A stretch of DNA of 49,634 bases. Origin: Micromonospora orduensis. Its GTDB lineage: Bacteria; Actinomycetota; Actinomycetes; Mycobacteriales; Micromonosporaceae. Each line of letters opens with the position of its first letter. Position 1 is the first letter of the stretch. A program made the position numbers and the translations under genes. Of this stretch, positions 1 through 8,766 are shown piece by piece. The notes beneath the pieces were generated by a model. That model saw only the letters and a program-made list of their open reading frames with translations, did no database searches and was not told the DNA's origin. Where the stretch lies: contig NZ_VDFY01000165.1 of assembly GCF_006228125.1 (NCBI RefSeq), positions 1 to 49,634 on the forward strand, in the 5' to 3' direction.

Positions 1-59
1 CGATCACGGGCCACCCGCACAACGTCATCGCGGAACTCACGGGGGTAGGGCTTGGGCAC
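1..59 (-). CDS. IS3-family transposase OrfA, 5' end only (window edge)
   Basis: Reading leftward from a GTG at 57-59, the first codons give VPKPYPREFRDDVVRVARD. This matches the start of IS3-family OrfA proteins, the helix-turn-helix subunit that is frameshift-fused to the OrfB DDE transposase. An AAGGA Shine-Dalgarno lies 7 bases before the GTG. Only about 19 codons are visible; the rest lies left of the window. Upstream, around 100-125, the sequence gcaccgataggtgacatctg (minus strand) could be the terminal repeat of the same element, but the other end is not visible. The element probably inserted next to the GTPase gene at 187. Confidence 0.65.
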   Translation of the reverse strand, partial: MPKPYPREFRDDVVRVARD

Positions 60-186
60 AGCAACATCCTTCCAGCCCGCCACCAGGGCAAGCCAACTCA
101 GATGTCACCTATCGGTGCAGCAGACCCATGCGCCGGCCCCTTGGTCGGTGCACCACGATGATCGCCGGTTCGCGTAAGGTCCTTGC

Positions 187-1332
187 ATGCAGCCGAGGGC
201 GTTCGAGCAGCACATTGCGGTGTTTGGGGAGAGTGGTAGCGGAAAGACCGTTCTGCTCTCGTCGTTCTACGGTGGCACGCAGGAGCCGAAGTATCTGAAG
301 AGGAGCCTCTTCCACGTCCTGGCGGAAGACATCGGCCAAGGTAACCGGCTGCACAAGAACTACCTCGGCATGAAGGACGAGGGAACGCTGCCGCTCACCA
401 CACGCTTTGCAGCCACGTCGTACGCCTTCAAGGTGCAGATGAAGGACGGGTCAGATCCCGCGGCGGCGAAGTCCCGGCCGTTCGACGTGCTGCGGGTGGT
501 CTGGCACGACTATCCGGGGGAGTGGTTCGAGCAGTCCGTGCAGAGCCCGGAGGAGGCCCAGCGTCGCGCCGACACCTTCCGGTCCTTGCTGAGCTCGGAT
601 GTCGCCCTGCTGCTGGTGGACGGCCAGCGGCTGCTCGACAACGCGGGCGAGGAGGATCGGTACCTCAAGTCTCTGTTTGGCAATCTTCGTAACGGCGTGT
701 TGTCGCTACGGGACGAGTTGCTGGAGGACGGCAAGCCGCTCGCCCAGTTCCCTCGGATTTGGGTGATGGCGCTGTCGAAGGCGGACCTCTTGCCGGACAT
801 GGACGTGTACAGGTTCCGTGATCTGCTCGTCGCCAAGGCATGCGAGGACCTCGAGCAGTTGCGCGAGGCGATCGCCGGGTTGGTGGAGGGCCGCGAGGCG
901 CTGTCGGTGGGCGAGGACTTCGTGCTGCTCTCGTCGGCGAAGTTCGAGCCAGGCAGGATCTCGGTTGCCGAGCGCGTCGGGTTGGATCTGGTCCTGCCGC
1001 TGGCCGCCGTCCTGCCGTTCGAGCGTCATCACCGGTGGCACGAGTTGACACAGCTCCCAACACGCTTGTTCGAGGGCCTGCTCGGTCGTGCCGACGATCT
1101 GGCACTCGCGCTGCTGGCCAAGACCAAACTGCCCGGCCCGCTGGGTCTGCTGATGAATCTCGTCGGTCCGGACCTCATCAGCAACGCGGCGAAACTGGCC
1201 GGGGACAAGCTCCGGGCGGTCAATGCCGAGGCGCTGTCCAAGAAAGAGTTTCTCTCGGCCACACTGACCGGCTTCCGCATAGACCTGGAGAAGGGAGAGG
1301 AGAACCAGATCCTGCTCCGGAGCGTGCGATGA
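187..1332 (+). CDS. P-loop GTPase-like protein (TRAFAC-type)
   Basis: A 381-residue predicted cytoplasmic NTPase. The Walker A/G1 motif GESGSGKT lies at residues 14-21. A DxxG-type G3 motif (WHDYPGE) follows at about 107-112, and SKAD at 197-200 fits the NKxD-type G4 guanine-specificity motif. Together these point to a GTPase rather than an ABC- or AAA-type ATPase. The C-terminal third is helix-rich with no motif I recognise, and there is no signal peptide or clear membrane segment. Its stop overlaps the start of the next gene (ATGA), so the two are translationally coupled. Related GTPases in actinobacteria and myxobacteria occur in multi-gene conflict or signalling clusters. Here only one small partner remains next to an IS3 end, so this may be a remnant of a larger operon. 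The substrate is unknown. Confidence 0.7.
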   Translation: MQPRAFEQHIAVFGESGSGKTVLLSSFYGGTQEPKYLKRSLFHVLAEDIGQGNRLHKNYLGMKDEGTLPLTTRFAATSYAFKVQMKDGSDPAAAKSRPFDVLRVVWHDYPGEWFEQSVQSPEEAQRRADTFRSLLSSDVALLLVDGQRLLDNAGEEDRYLKSLFGNLRNGVLSLRDELLEDGKPLAQFPRIWVMALSKADLLPDMDVYRFRDLLVAKACEDLEQLREAIAGLVEGREALSVGEDFVLLSSAKFEPGRISVAERVGLDLVLPLAAVLPFERHHRWHELTQLPTRLFEGLLGRADDLALALLAKTKLPGPLGLLMNLVGPDLISNAAKLAGDKLRAVNAEALSKKEFLSATLTGFRIDLEKGEENQILLRSVR

Positions 1333-1664
1333 GCCTCATCTGGGCCACTCGCGGCCGAGCGTGGGGCTTCCGTTTCCTGCTCACCGGCGGGTTCCCGGAC
1401 CCTCTTCCGGAGTACGAAGGCGCTTTCGCGGGTGCCGGCGACGCGCCGGAGATCTGCCACCCTGTCGGGGACAGGGTGGCGTTACGCATCCGGGATCCGC
1501 TGGGCCGTAAGGACCAGTCGGGCCGACTGATCCCGCACGAGTTCGTCATCTGCGGCCCGCAGGCCGCAGAGATCCGTTCGGTAGCGGACGGTCTTGCGCT
1601 GGTGTGGCCGCAGGTGGCCGGGGAGTTCGAGCGAGTCTGGGAGATGCCTCGGCCGCCTGTCTGA
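1329..1664 (+). CDS. Small conserved partner protein of the GTPase
   Basis: A 111-residue protein starting at the ATG that overlaps the upstream stop by four bases. It begins MSLIWATRGRAWGFRFLLTG and has alternating beta-like stretches, a central CHPVGDRVALRIRDPLGRKD segment and a C-terminal helix (VWPQVAGEFERVWEM). No domain is recognised. The overlap with the GTPase gene and the shared strand indicate one operon and probably a functional partnership, for example as a regulator or client of the GTPase. The larger open frame beginning at 840 in the same phase is an antisense-like shadow within the GTPase gene and was not used. Confidence 0.6.
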   Translation: MSLIWATRGRAWGFRFLLTGGFPDPLPEYEGAFAGAGDAPEICHPVGDRVALRIRDPLGRKDQSGRLIPHEFVICGPQAAEIRSVADGLALVWPQVAGEFERVWEMPRPPV

Positions 1665-1849
1665 AGCCGATCGTCCCAGGCTGCCGAGGTGGCATGGCCC
1701 GGAGCAGTACCCGGTCTGAGCGGTGTGCCGACGTGGGGCGAGGTGTAGTGGCGGCAGGCGGGACGGCTATGAGCTGATCGCCCGAGCCCTGAAGGCGCCA
1801 AGACAATGATTGACGGGGCGCCTGTGCGGCTGCAACTTATCCACGGACG

Positions 1850-2977
1850 TCAGCGGCCCCGTCTGGCGCGAGCACGGGATGCGTCAGCGCCTCGCTTCTT
1901 CCAAGGCATTGGGCCGGCGGTTAGCGTGGAACTCGATGCCCGCCAGCGCTGACGGACTGATCGCCCTGCCTGCGGGCTGACGCCAGCGCCCCGGGCGTCG
2001 GACATAGGGCGCGACAGCGCGCCGAGTGTCAGTTCGAGACACCATACGAGAGCACCACCGGCGATTCCGGCGAGGGCACCGGCTAGGAACAAGTCCCGCT
2101 GGGCCGCTGCATGCCGGTCGACAAGGTCACCACTGAGCCGGTACGCGTTGCGCGCGTCGGCGAAGGAGTCAAGCGCGGCACCCCACCGAAGGACACCGGA
2201 GTCGGGTAGTTCCGGGCTGGCGAAGGTTGGCAGCAGGTCCGATGGCGGGTTGACCAACTGGACCTCGCCCTCGGAGCCTTTGGGTAACTGCGACAGTTGG
2301 AGGCCATTCACGGAGAAGACGCGGGGCCAGGGGACGACTGCGGGCAGCGCGTAGATTACTTTCGAGGCAGCGGTGTTGCTGGTGTGCGCCGCTGTTTCGC
2401 CGGTCAGGATCTCCTGTCGGAAGGGCGCGGCTCCGTCGAGGAACACGGGGCTGTAGACGCATTCCGAGAGGCTCCCCAGGATGCTGGCGTAGATGCCGTC
2501 AAGCAGCGTCCGTTGCCACAGCACCTTCCGGCCGTTCTTGTCCTGAAGGTCAACGGCCTCCGCGATGCTTCCGCACAGAAAGACGAGTAGGCGTGAAGGA
2601 GCGGTGGACTCCGCGTGCGGATCTCGCTCCTGGTCTATCACGATCGTCATCCTCGTGTGCCGTACACCGACCGACCCGTCAAACTCGACGTGGACGGAGA
2701 TCGGCTCTTGTGCGTTGGCCGTCACCGCGGCGATGGCGATTGTCCCGGGATGCTGGATCCGTGGTGTGGGAACAGACTCGTTCGCGGCCATCCGCCATGC
2801 GGCCGTGCCAGTTCCGCTCGCCACCAGGAGAGCTGCAATCGCGAGTGCATACCTGCGCGAGGCCTTCCGGAAGGTCGACACAGAACTCAAGGTAACTCTG
2901 CCGCACCCGCCGCCTGCGGTGCCGACCGATAGCCGGCAGCGGCGCTGTCGGCTCCGCCTGAATAGTTCAGCCGGCAT
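1850..2977 (-). CDS. Membrane-anchored hypothetical protein
   Basis: About 375 residues from the ATG at 2977. There is no Shine-Dalgarno there, so a downstream TTG/GTG start just before the first membrane segment is also possible. The protein has an N-terminal hydrophobic helix after a basic stretch (RRYALAIAALLVASGTGTAAW, about residues 41-61). A long extracytoplasmic beta-rich region of about 220 residues with two cysteines follows, then a second hydrophobic helix near residue 300 (LFLAGALAGIAGGALVW), then a basic cytoplasmic tail. The topology is an external domain held by two helices with both ends inside. No family is recognised and the gene stands alone on this strand, so no function is assigned. 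Confidence 0.55.
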   Translation of the reverse strand: MPAELFRRSRQRRCRLSVGTAGGGCGRVTLSSVSTFRKASRRYALAIAALLVASGTGTAAWRMAANESVPTPRIQHPGTIAIAAVTANAQEPISVHVEFDGSVGVRHTRMTIVIDQERDPHAESTAPSRLLVFLCGSIAEAVDLQDKNGRKVLWQRTLLDGIYASILGSLSECVYSPVFLDGAAPFRQEILTGETAAHTSNTAASKVIYALPAVVPWPRVFSVNGLQLSQLPKGSEGEVQLVNPPSDLLPTFASPELPDSGVLRWGAALDSFADARNAYRLSGDLVDRHAAAQRDLFLAGALAGIAGGALVWCLELTLGALSRPMSDARGAGVSPQAGRSVRQRWRASSSTLTAGPMPWKKRGADASRARARRGR

Positions 2978-3512
2978 TGACAGGCGCCGGGATCAGGTGC
3001 CCCGCCAGATAGTCACGAGAGTCGGACTCGCCGGAGTCGAAAACAATGCGTCTCGTTCCGCAAAGTGGGCGACCCCCGCCCGACCGTCTGGCGGCCGTAC
3101 GAGCTGTCAGGTTCTGCTTAACATCGAGGGCCGTCGGCAGCCTGCTTACCAAGAGTCAAGTCGATGGTCTGCTCGGCTTAGCTTAGCGGAGGCATGCGGG
3201 GTGTCTGATCCCCGGCGCGATGACTGCACGCGTCCCTGGCACCTATTCACTCAGGACCGCTGCCGGGCCGGCTGCCCTGACGCCATGCCCCGCGCGTCAT
3301 TTCCTCCGCAAGCGCTGCCGTCTGCTCGGCTGGCGGCGGGTAGGTCTCGCAGTCCTCAGGTCTCACAGACGGTGACGGGGCGGCGAACCGGTCCGCGATG
3401 TCCACCCGGGCAGGGTCGGTGGTGACGCCTGAACACGCTCCGGGAAGGCTTTGCCCTGCCGCATCGGGTAATCGGGTTCTCCGGCCTGAGGGCCGTGCCA
3501 TAAACTCCGCCG
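2978..3512. other. Intergenic stretch, no convincing gene
   Basis: About 535 bases between the membrane protein and the AbiEii-like pseudogene. Short open frames exist on both strands, the longest sensible one on the minus strand at 3247-3501 (84 codons). None has a clear ribosome site, recognised motif or persuasive composition. It may carry the promoter of the leftward gene at 2977, but no clear -35/-10 pair was seen. Confidence 0.4.
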
Positions 3513-4667
3513 ATGCTTGAGATGTCGGGGGACTTCGAGATCCACATTACGGCTCACGCTTCTCAGGCCGAGAAGCTGCGCGCGTTCGCCAACGACCATG
3601 GCGTGAAGTTCGTCCATATTGTGCTCGACCGTGGCGCGTACGTCTCTCAACCGATGCTGACCCTGAGCGGGCGAGGCACGCTGACCGAGCAGCAGGACGC
3701 GGTGCGGCATTGGCGACGCGGACTGGGCCGAGGCGGGGATACACCCGTACCGTGCAAAGATCGAGGCGGCGCCCTGGTGTACCGGCGTACCGCAGTCGGA
3801 CGAGCAGGCAGCGGCCGAGCCGGGCGGCCGGTACTTCGAGCATCACATCAAACTGCTGCTACCCAGCACGGCGGTGGCGGATCTGGTGGCTCTCACCGAT
3901 TTGGTCGCGCCGCACGGGGCGCGGCTGTCCCGCAACGCCCGCCGGGAGTTTGCTGACGGTGCGCAGGAGCGGTTCGTCAACCAGCGCTGTCACGGTGTCG
4001 GGCTCGGCACGGCCAGGCAGCGGCTTGACGAGCTCGTCGAGACCCTCCGCGCCGCGGGCCACGAGCCCACAACCGTGGAGCAGGAGTACGTCGTCCTCGA
4101 CAGCAATCTCGACCACGACCACGGCTGGCTGGACTCGCCCACACCGAGCGCGAGCGGTTGGGCACGGGCGCGCGAGAACAGAATGAGGTCCGCGCCGGCC
4201 GAATCCCGGGCGGGCTACCCGCCGACCTACCAGCCCCTACCCGCCGGCCCGACGGTGCGCGGGAGGCACCGGGCGGCCACGTCCAGATCGACGTCGTCTT
4301 CGGCGAACGACTTCCTCTTCCACCAGAGGTGCTGATCCTGCCGGACGTCGACAAGCCGTTACTGGCCGCGCCTGCCCCGCTGGCGCTGGCGTGGAAGCTG
4401 CTGTGGCTGGCCACCGACCGGTACCCGCAAGGCAAGGACCTCTACGACGCGGTCCTGCTCGCGGAACACACCGCCGTTGACCAATCCCTCGTCCGCCAGC
4501 TCATGCGACCGGAACTCGGCGCTGAAGCCGATACTTTCAGGGCCGAGACCGCACTGTCCTGGGATGTCGACTGGTCCAACTTCACCGACGAGTACTCCGG
4601 AATCACAGGCACCGCCGAGCAGTGGGCCAGACGGCTCGCACTGGCCCTCGACCACGCCTGGACCTGA
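3513..4667 (+). pseudogene. AbiEii/AbiGii-type nucleotidyltransferase toxin, degraded
   Basis: The reading frame is broken but protein similarity to the actinobacterial AbiEii-type nucleotidyltransferase family runs through three frames. Bases 3513-3711 encode an N-terminal domain (DFEIHITAHASQAEKLRAFA, VKFVHIVLDRG, QPMLTLSGRGTL). A one-base shift near 3711 moves the frame to DADWAEAGIHPYRAKIEAAPW, then FEHHIKLLLP, LSRNARREF, RFVNQRCHGVGL and RAAGHEPTTVEQEYVVLDS, up to the family's RAGYPPTYQPLPA linker near 4210-4240. The nucleotidyltransferase core (GSxxL/DxD region) is then missing. Only the end, HVQIDVVFGERLPLPPEV through LAWKLLWLATDRYPQGKDLYDAVLLAEH, continues in a third frame to a stop at 4667. 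The catalytic part is deleted, so the gene should be inactive. Intact relatives act in abortive-infection or toxin systems; no antitoxin gene is adjacent. Confidence 0.7.
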
Positions 4668-4848
4668 CCAAGCATGAACAGGTCGGCAGGACTGGCACTC
4701 GCTTCACCCGGCTGTCGTAATAGTTGGAAGCGCGCGACAAGCGGCAGATCCGGATGGTCGCGAGGGCTCTCGGCCCGAGAAGATCGAGGTCATGGGGCAT
4801 AGCTACCGCGCTGGCGGCGGTCCCTATGCTGACCCCCCGCCCGGTGGG

Positions 4849-5388
4849 TCACAGGCCGGTTCGCCCGTCGATGCACTCGCGCAGGAGGTCGGCGTGGCCG
4901 GCGTGCCGCGCATACTCCTCGATCACGTGGACAAGCACGTCGCGCGTGGCGTGGCTGCCACCGTCGGCCGGCACCTCGCGGCCCAGGTCGGCCTCCTCGA
5001 GGGCGTCGAGCCATTCGTCGGTCTTGGCGATCTCGGCCTTCCAGGTTGCGAAGGCGTCCTTCACCACCGCTGGGTCGGGGACCGCGCTCCCGAAGTCCCA
5101 ATCCGGGTCGTCCTCGTGCTTGTAAAGGCGCGGTGCGTCGGTCCGCCCTTGCAGCACACGCTGGAACCAGTGGTTCTCCATCTGAGTTAAATGGCGGACC
5201 AGGCCGAGCAGGCTCAGGGTGCTGGGCGGTACCGAGCGTCGGCCGAGCTGCTCGGCGTCCAGTCCGTCGCACTTCATCTCTATGGTCAGACGGTAGTTGC
5301 CGAGGTACTCCCGGTAGGTGGCCTTTTCGCCGACGGGCTGACCGAAGGTCCTGGGGTCGTCCTCGGGGGCGGTCCACAGTTTGCTCAC
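4849..5388 (-). CDS. DinB-like protein (DUF664)
   Basis: From the GTG at 5388, 179 residues beginning VSKLWTAPEDDPRTF. An alternative start at 5442 would add 18 residues with no family support. The protein is a predicted four-helix bundle. It carries the DinB/DUF664 signature of spaced histidines that bind a metal ion: LLGLVRHLTQMENHWFQRVL, with the LxRHL-x3-E-xxW core, and a late VLVHVIEEYARHAGHADLLRE segment. Family members are metal-dependent enzymes of the DinB/YfiT class, including mycothiol- or bacillithiol-dependent transferases; the substrate of this one is unknown. It is monocistronic, and the upstream sequence (5389-5619) shows no clear promoter. Confidence 0.8.
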   Translation of the reverse strand: MSKLWTAPEDDPRTFGQPVGEKATYREYLGNYRLTIEMKCDGLDAEQLGRRSVPPSTLSLLGLVRHLTQMENHWFQRVLQGRTDAPRLYKHEDDPDWDFGSAVPDPAVVKDAFATWKAEIAKTDEWLDALEEADLGREVPADGGSHATRDVLVHVIEEYARHAGHADLLRECIDGRTGL

Positions 5389-5619
5389 GGCGCCACCCAA
5401 TCGCGGGCGGACCGCACCAGTCAACTGGTTGCGGTGCCCCAACTACGACGGCCGCCAGGAGGAATTCGAACTCCGCTCACTCATCGACACAACCGCGCGG
5501 TCGGCGGCAGAAGAGCGTACGCATGAAGGTGCCGGCTGTGCCGGTCTGTGATGGCGGCTTCGATACGAGAGGCGCCTGGCGACCGACCGGGGTCAGATCC
5601 AGTCGGGTAGCGTCTCACC

Positions 5620-6291
5620 GTGTATCAGGCGATCTTGCTGGACCTGTGCGGCACGCTCGTACACGATGATGAGAGCGCGGTCAATGATGTCTGCGTGCAG
5701 GTAGCAGATTTGATCGCAGTCGATCCGTCTGCTATCGCGGCAGAGTGGTCCCGACGGCTGGAGGCCAGCGCCGAAATGGCGTACGGGGCCGGTTTTCGTA
5801 CGCTCGCAGACCTGACGCTCGACAGCCTCACCGAGGCTGTGGCGAACTTCGGGGCATCCGTGGAGCTTGAGCCGATCTGCCGCAAGCAGCTGCACTCCTG
5901 GCGTCATCCACCGCTGTACGACGACAGCCGGCCGTTCCTCGATGCTGTGAAGGTGCCGGTGTGCCTGGTCTCCGACGTCGACCAGGACGACCTGACGGCG
6001 GTGCTGCGGTGGCACGGCATCGCCGTCGCCGCAACGGTGACCAGCGAAGAAGCCCGCGCATACAAGCCCCGCCCCGAACCGTTCCAGCTCGCGCTGGCCC
6101 GCCTCGGCCTGGGCCCCGGCGACGTGATCCACATCGGTAACTCCGCATCGTCCGATGTCGCCGGAGCCGCCGCTCTGGGTATCGACACGGCATTCCTCGA
6201 CCGTACTGGAGACGGCCTGCCGCCGGGGGTCACGGCAACCTACACCGCGGCGACGCTGACGGCGCTGCTGCCCCAGGTGATGCCATGCTGA
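5620..6291 (+). CDS. HAD-superfamily hydrolase
   Basis: A 223-residue protein from a GTG start with a weak ribosome site. The HAD fold is shown by motif I LLDLCGTLV (residues about 6-14, nucleophile Asp8), motif II near CLVSDVDQDD, a lysine in EEARAYKPRPEPF (motif III) and motif IV in HIGNSASSDVAGAAALG. The cap between motifs I and II is helical (subfamily I). The second motif I aspartate, the usual acid/base of phosphatases (DxDGT), is cysteine here (DLCGT). That resembles variation in non-phosphatase HADs such as dehalogenases (DxYGT) and casts doubt on simple phosphatase activity. Its end overlaps the start of the DUF523 gene by 7 bases, so the two are co-translated. Confidence 0.8.
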   Translation: MYQAILLDLCGTLVHDDESAVNDVCVQVADLIAVDPSAIAAEWSRRLEASAEMAYGAGFRTLADLTLDSLTEAVANFGASVELEPICRKQLHSWRHPPLYDDSRPFLDAVKVPVCLVSDVDQDDLTAVLRWHGIAVAATVTSEEARAYKPRPEPFQLALARLGLGPGDVIHIGNSASSDVAGAAALGIDTAFLDRTGDGLPPGVTATYTAATLTALLPQVMPC

Positions 6292-6791
6292 AAATCCTGG
6301 TCAGCGGCTGCCTGGGCGGCGCACCGATCCGGTTCAACGAGACCGGCGTGCCGGTCGCCTCTCCGATCTGGCAGCGCTGGGCTTCTGAAGGGCGCCTCGT
6401 GTCGCTGTGTCCAGAACTGGCCGTCGGATTCCCGGTGCCGCGCCCACCAGCCGAGATCGTCGGCGGCAGCGCGGCCGACGTCCTCGACGGCCACGCCCAA
6501 GTACACGAAGCATCGGGCCGTGACGTCACCGAACTGTTCCAGGCGGCGGCGCAGCGGGCGGTCGACAAGGCACTGCAGGCCGGCGTCGGGCTCGCCATCC
6601 TGGTCGAGGGCAGCCCTACCTGCGGTAGCACCTACGTTCACGACGGAACCTTCACCGGCGTCACCGTCGCTGGGCGTGGCGTCGCGGCCGAGGCGTTGCG
6701 CCGCCGGGGCATCCCTGTGTTTCCTCACCACGACCTGGACAGGGCAGCGGCTGCTCTGGCGGAGCAGGAACGGCAGCACGGCAACGGCTGA
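6285..6791 (+). CDS. DUF523 family protein
   Basis: A 168-residue protein beginning MLKILVSGCLGGAPIRFN. It carries the DUF523 hallmarks: an N-terminal SxCLxGxxxR-like segment, LVSLCPELAVGFPVPRPPAEIVGG in the middle, ARDVT-like and AILVEGSPTCGSTYVHDGTF motifs with conserved cysteines (Cys9, CPE cysteine, SPTCG cysteine), and a C-terminal GIPVFPHHDLD. The cysteines could form a metal or Fe-S site, though the family role is not established. It overlaps the HAD gene by 7 bases and is the second gene of a two-gene operon. Confidence 0.85.
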   Translation: MLKILVSGCLGGAPIRFNETGVPVASPIWQRWASEGRLVSLCPELAVGFPVPRPPAEIVGGSAADVLDGHAQVHEASGRDVTELFQAAAQRAVDKALQAGVGLAILVEGSPTCGSTYVHDGTFTGVTVAGRGVAAEALRRRGIPVFPHHDLDRAAAALAEQERQHGNG

Positions 6792-7101
6792 CGCCCGCTC
6801 GTCGCAGCGTGCGGTATCACCTAACGCACTCACATCGGCATGTGCGGACGCCGCCCTACCGCCTTCGCAGGGCGCCGACGCCTTCGGATCGCCGAAGAGG
6901 TCATCACAGAGGATGCGCTGGTCGCGCGCCGCTACTGGGACTGGCGTTTCAGGCGACGGGACCAGCTACTGGTTCGGCGCGGCGGGAGTGTGCGCCCGGA
7001 CATCCATGTAGGGCAGACCGTCGTGCCGGCTCAACGTCAGATAGACTCAGGTGGCGTAGCCCCGAGGGATCAAGGGCCGCGCGGTGGCTACCGTAGCGAG
7101 A
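6792..7101. other. Intergenic, occupied by copy 1 of a dispersed repeat
   Basis: About 310 bases without a gene between DUF523 and DUF2809. Roughly half is the repeat at 6877-7020. The open frames crossing it on the plus strand lack start signals and vanish where the repeat's second copy diverges. Confidence 0.45.
6877..7020 (+). repeat. Dispersed repeat, copy 1
   Basis: An imperfect direct copy of 13341-13486. Shared blocks include gccgaagaggtc, acagaggatgcgctggtc, gggaccagctactggt and a gacatc-atgta-cagaccg end, roughly three quarters identical by eye with small indels. On the minus strand both copies encode a short GLxYxDV...Q stretch ending at the same TAG stop, followed by a conserved untranslated part. 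It may be the 3' end of a lost gene or mobile element rather than a structural repeat. Confidence 0.6.
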
Positions 7102-7548
7102 ATGTCGATCACGACCCGTACGGTGCGTCGGCTCATGGCCCTGGCCGCGCTACTGTTCCTGGGCATCGCACTGCTCATTCGCGCCTTCGACGACGGGGCG
7201 CTGCGTCAGTACTCCGGCACCGCTCTGTACGCATCGATGGTCTGGGCCGCGGTGCTGTTCATGTGGCCACGGATGGCACCGGCGCCCGCCGGGACCGTTG
7301 CCACGGTCTTCTGCTGGGTTGTGGAACTCGCACAGCTGACCGGGTTGCCAGCTGAACTGTCGTCGCGGAGCCTGGCCGCGAGGCTGGCGCTGGGCGTGCA
7401 ATTCGACCCCGTCGACCTGGCCTGGTACCCGGCGGGCGTGGCTCCCCTGATGGTGCTGCACCACCTGGTACGCGCCCGGCACCGCGCTACCGCCGCGCCA
7501 CATCGTCCCCCATCGGCCCTCCGACATGAAGCAAGCGCTGGTAACTGA
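7102..7548 (+). CDS. DUF2809 integral membrane protein
   Basis: About 148 residues from the ATG at 7102; a GTG at 7084 would add six residues. There are four predicted membrane segments: LMALAALLFLGIALLIRAF, TALYASMVWAAVLFMWP, AGTVATVFCWVVELAQL and AWYPAGVAPLMVLHHL. The loops match the DUF2809 family: DDGALRQYSGTALYASM, VELAQLTGLPAELSSRSLAARLALGVQFDPVDLAWYPAG. The function of the family is unknown. The gene is monocistronic and follows the repeat region; no clear promoter was identified. Confidence 0.8.
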   Translation: MSITTRTVRRLMALAALLFLGIALLIRAFDDGALRQYSGTALYASMVWAAVLFMWPRMAPAPAGTVATVFCWVVELAQLTGLPAELSSRSLAARLALGVQFDPVDLAWYPAGVAPLMVLHHLVRARHRATAAPHRPPSALRHEASAGN

Positions 7549-7738
7549 CATGGAAACAGCAGGAGCTGGCCACTTCGGATCTCGCTGACAGTTGGCTCGC
7601 GCGGACGCGCTGACCGATCATCCATCACGTGCCGTCCGAATCAACAGCGTCGGCATCGGTTCCAACCTCAACGAAACCCGCCACACAGATGCATCGCGGC
7701 AGACCGGACCCGCACAGCTTCTTGTTTTCCGGGAGTCG

Positions 7739-8413
7739 CTACAGCAGGTCCAGCGCCGTCTCGATCCGCGTAGCCAACACCAGATCCATGGTGCCCTCCA
7801 CGCGGACATTGACCACTGCGCTACCCGGTGACAGCGCCAGCCGGACTACCAGCGTAGGCGTGCCTGCCAGCGGATACTCGAACCAGCCGTCGACTACCTC
7901 GTCGCTGGTGTCATCCAGCGCGCCGACCAATGCCGCCTCGTCCAGATCGTCGTACGCGTAGCCAACGTAGGCGCTGATCTGCCGAAACAACCGCACGACA
8001 TGATCCTCGGTCACCCATCCCTCGACCCGCGCCACGTCGTCGCGGACCGCCCTGTCCTGCGGCAGCGAGGCGGGCGGCACCAACTGCTCCGATTGCGGAT
8101 CGTACAGATCGAGGCCGTACGAGCCGGCCAGAACAGGGAGTGCACTCATGGCTTCCCAGCCGTAGGGCAGGGCCAGAGCGACGAATCGATCGACGAGTCC
8201 GCCCTCGCCCCATGGCTGCCGCCAACCTAAGTCGTGGTGCCACGGCGCAATCATGTCGTCGAGGTCCGGCCACCGGCGTAACAGCTCAGCGCGAAAAGCT
8301 AGAACGCGCTCATCCGGCACCAGACCATCGGCCTTCTCATCCGCGAGCCGATCTGCCAGCCGGCGAGGGTCCTCAGCCGCCCCGGACCGCCAGAAGTACA
8401 GGTCGTAGCTCAC
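7739..8413 (-). CDS. Conserved hypothetical protein (MSYDLYFW family)
   Basis: 224 residues from a GTG start, beginning MSYDLYFWRSGAAED. It is soluble and acidic, with no signal peptide. Proteins with this YDLYFW opening and a central helical region (RVLAFRAELLRRWPDLDD) are common as stand-alone genes in actinobacteria, sometimes near polymorphic toxin loci. The C-terminal third is beta-rich (TPTLVVRLALSPGSAVVNVRVEGTMDLVLATRIETALDLL). I cannot assign a function. An immunity-type role is possible, but there is no toxin next to it to support that. Confidence 0.65.
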   Translation of the reverse strand: MSYDLYFWRSGAAEDPRRLADRLADEKADGLVPDERVLAFRAELLRRWPDLDDMIAPWHHDLGWRQPWGEGGLVDRFVALALPYGWEAMSALPVLAGSYGLDLYDPQSEQLVPPASLPQDRAVRDDVARVEGWVTEDHVVRLFRQISAYVGYAYDDLDEAALVGALDDTSDEVVDGWFEYPLAGTPTLVVRLALSPGSAVVNVRVEGTMDLVLATRIETALDLL

Positions 8414-8555
8414 ACGAGCAGAGTAAACAACTTCTTGGTCGGCGCGCTCTCCTCAACAGATGAACACATCACCGGCTCAACAGCGACAACTGCCAACGCT
8501 GACACCTTCGCTGCCGCTGACCACTTCGCCAACCTGCACCCAATCTGCTCCCAGT

Positions 8556-8747
8556 TGGATCGACGCCGCCGCGGCCGCGTGGACCGGACGGGTCAACACC
8601 TCGCTGCCCGCACGGACCCGGTGGACGTCGACGCGTTGCTCATCCGGGCCCGACGGCTGTGTTGCCTGGGCCTTGCCTACCGGGCAGGACCTCGACGCCA
8701 CCACGGTGGTGCGTGCGCTGGGCACCTGGTTCGGCCAACCGGCCTGA
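8556..8747 (+). pseudogene. FAD-dependent aromatic monooxygenase, C-terminal remnant
   Basis: Only the tail of a PHBH-type flavin monooxygenase can be read. WIDAAAAAWTGRVN in one frame leads into VDVDALLIR in the next. After an effective one-base shift at about 8645-8652 (run cgggcccgac) it returns to PDGCVAWALPTGQDLDATTVVRALGTWFG and a stop at 8747. The ALLIRPDGxVAWA motif is characteristic of the C-terminal domain of the family, which includes tetracycline and rifampicin hydroxylases. The N-terminal FAD-binding part is absent, so this is a relic. It sits just upstream of the MMPL exporter. Confidence 0.55.
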
Positions 8748-8766
8748 GCGCTGTTTTAACAGTCGT

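Noticed and set aside
3247..3501. 84-codon minus-strand open frame
   Set aside because: No ribosome site, motif or coding pattern; retained only as part of the intergenic note.
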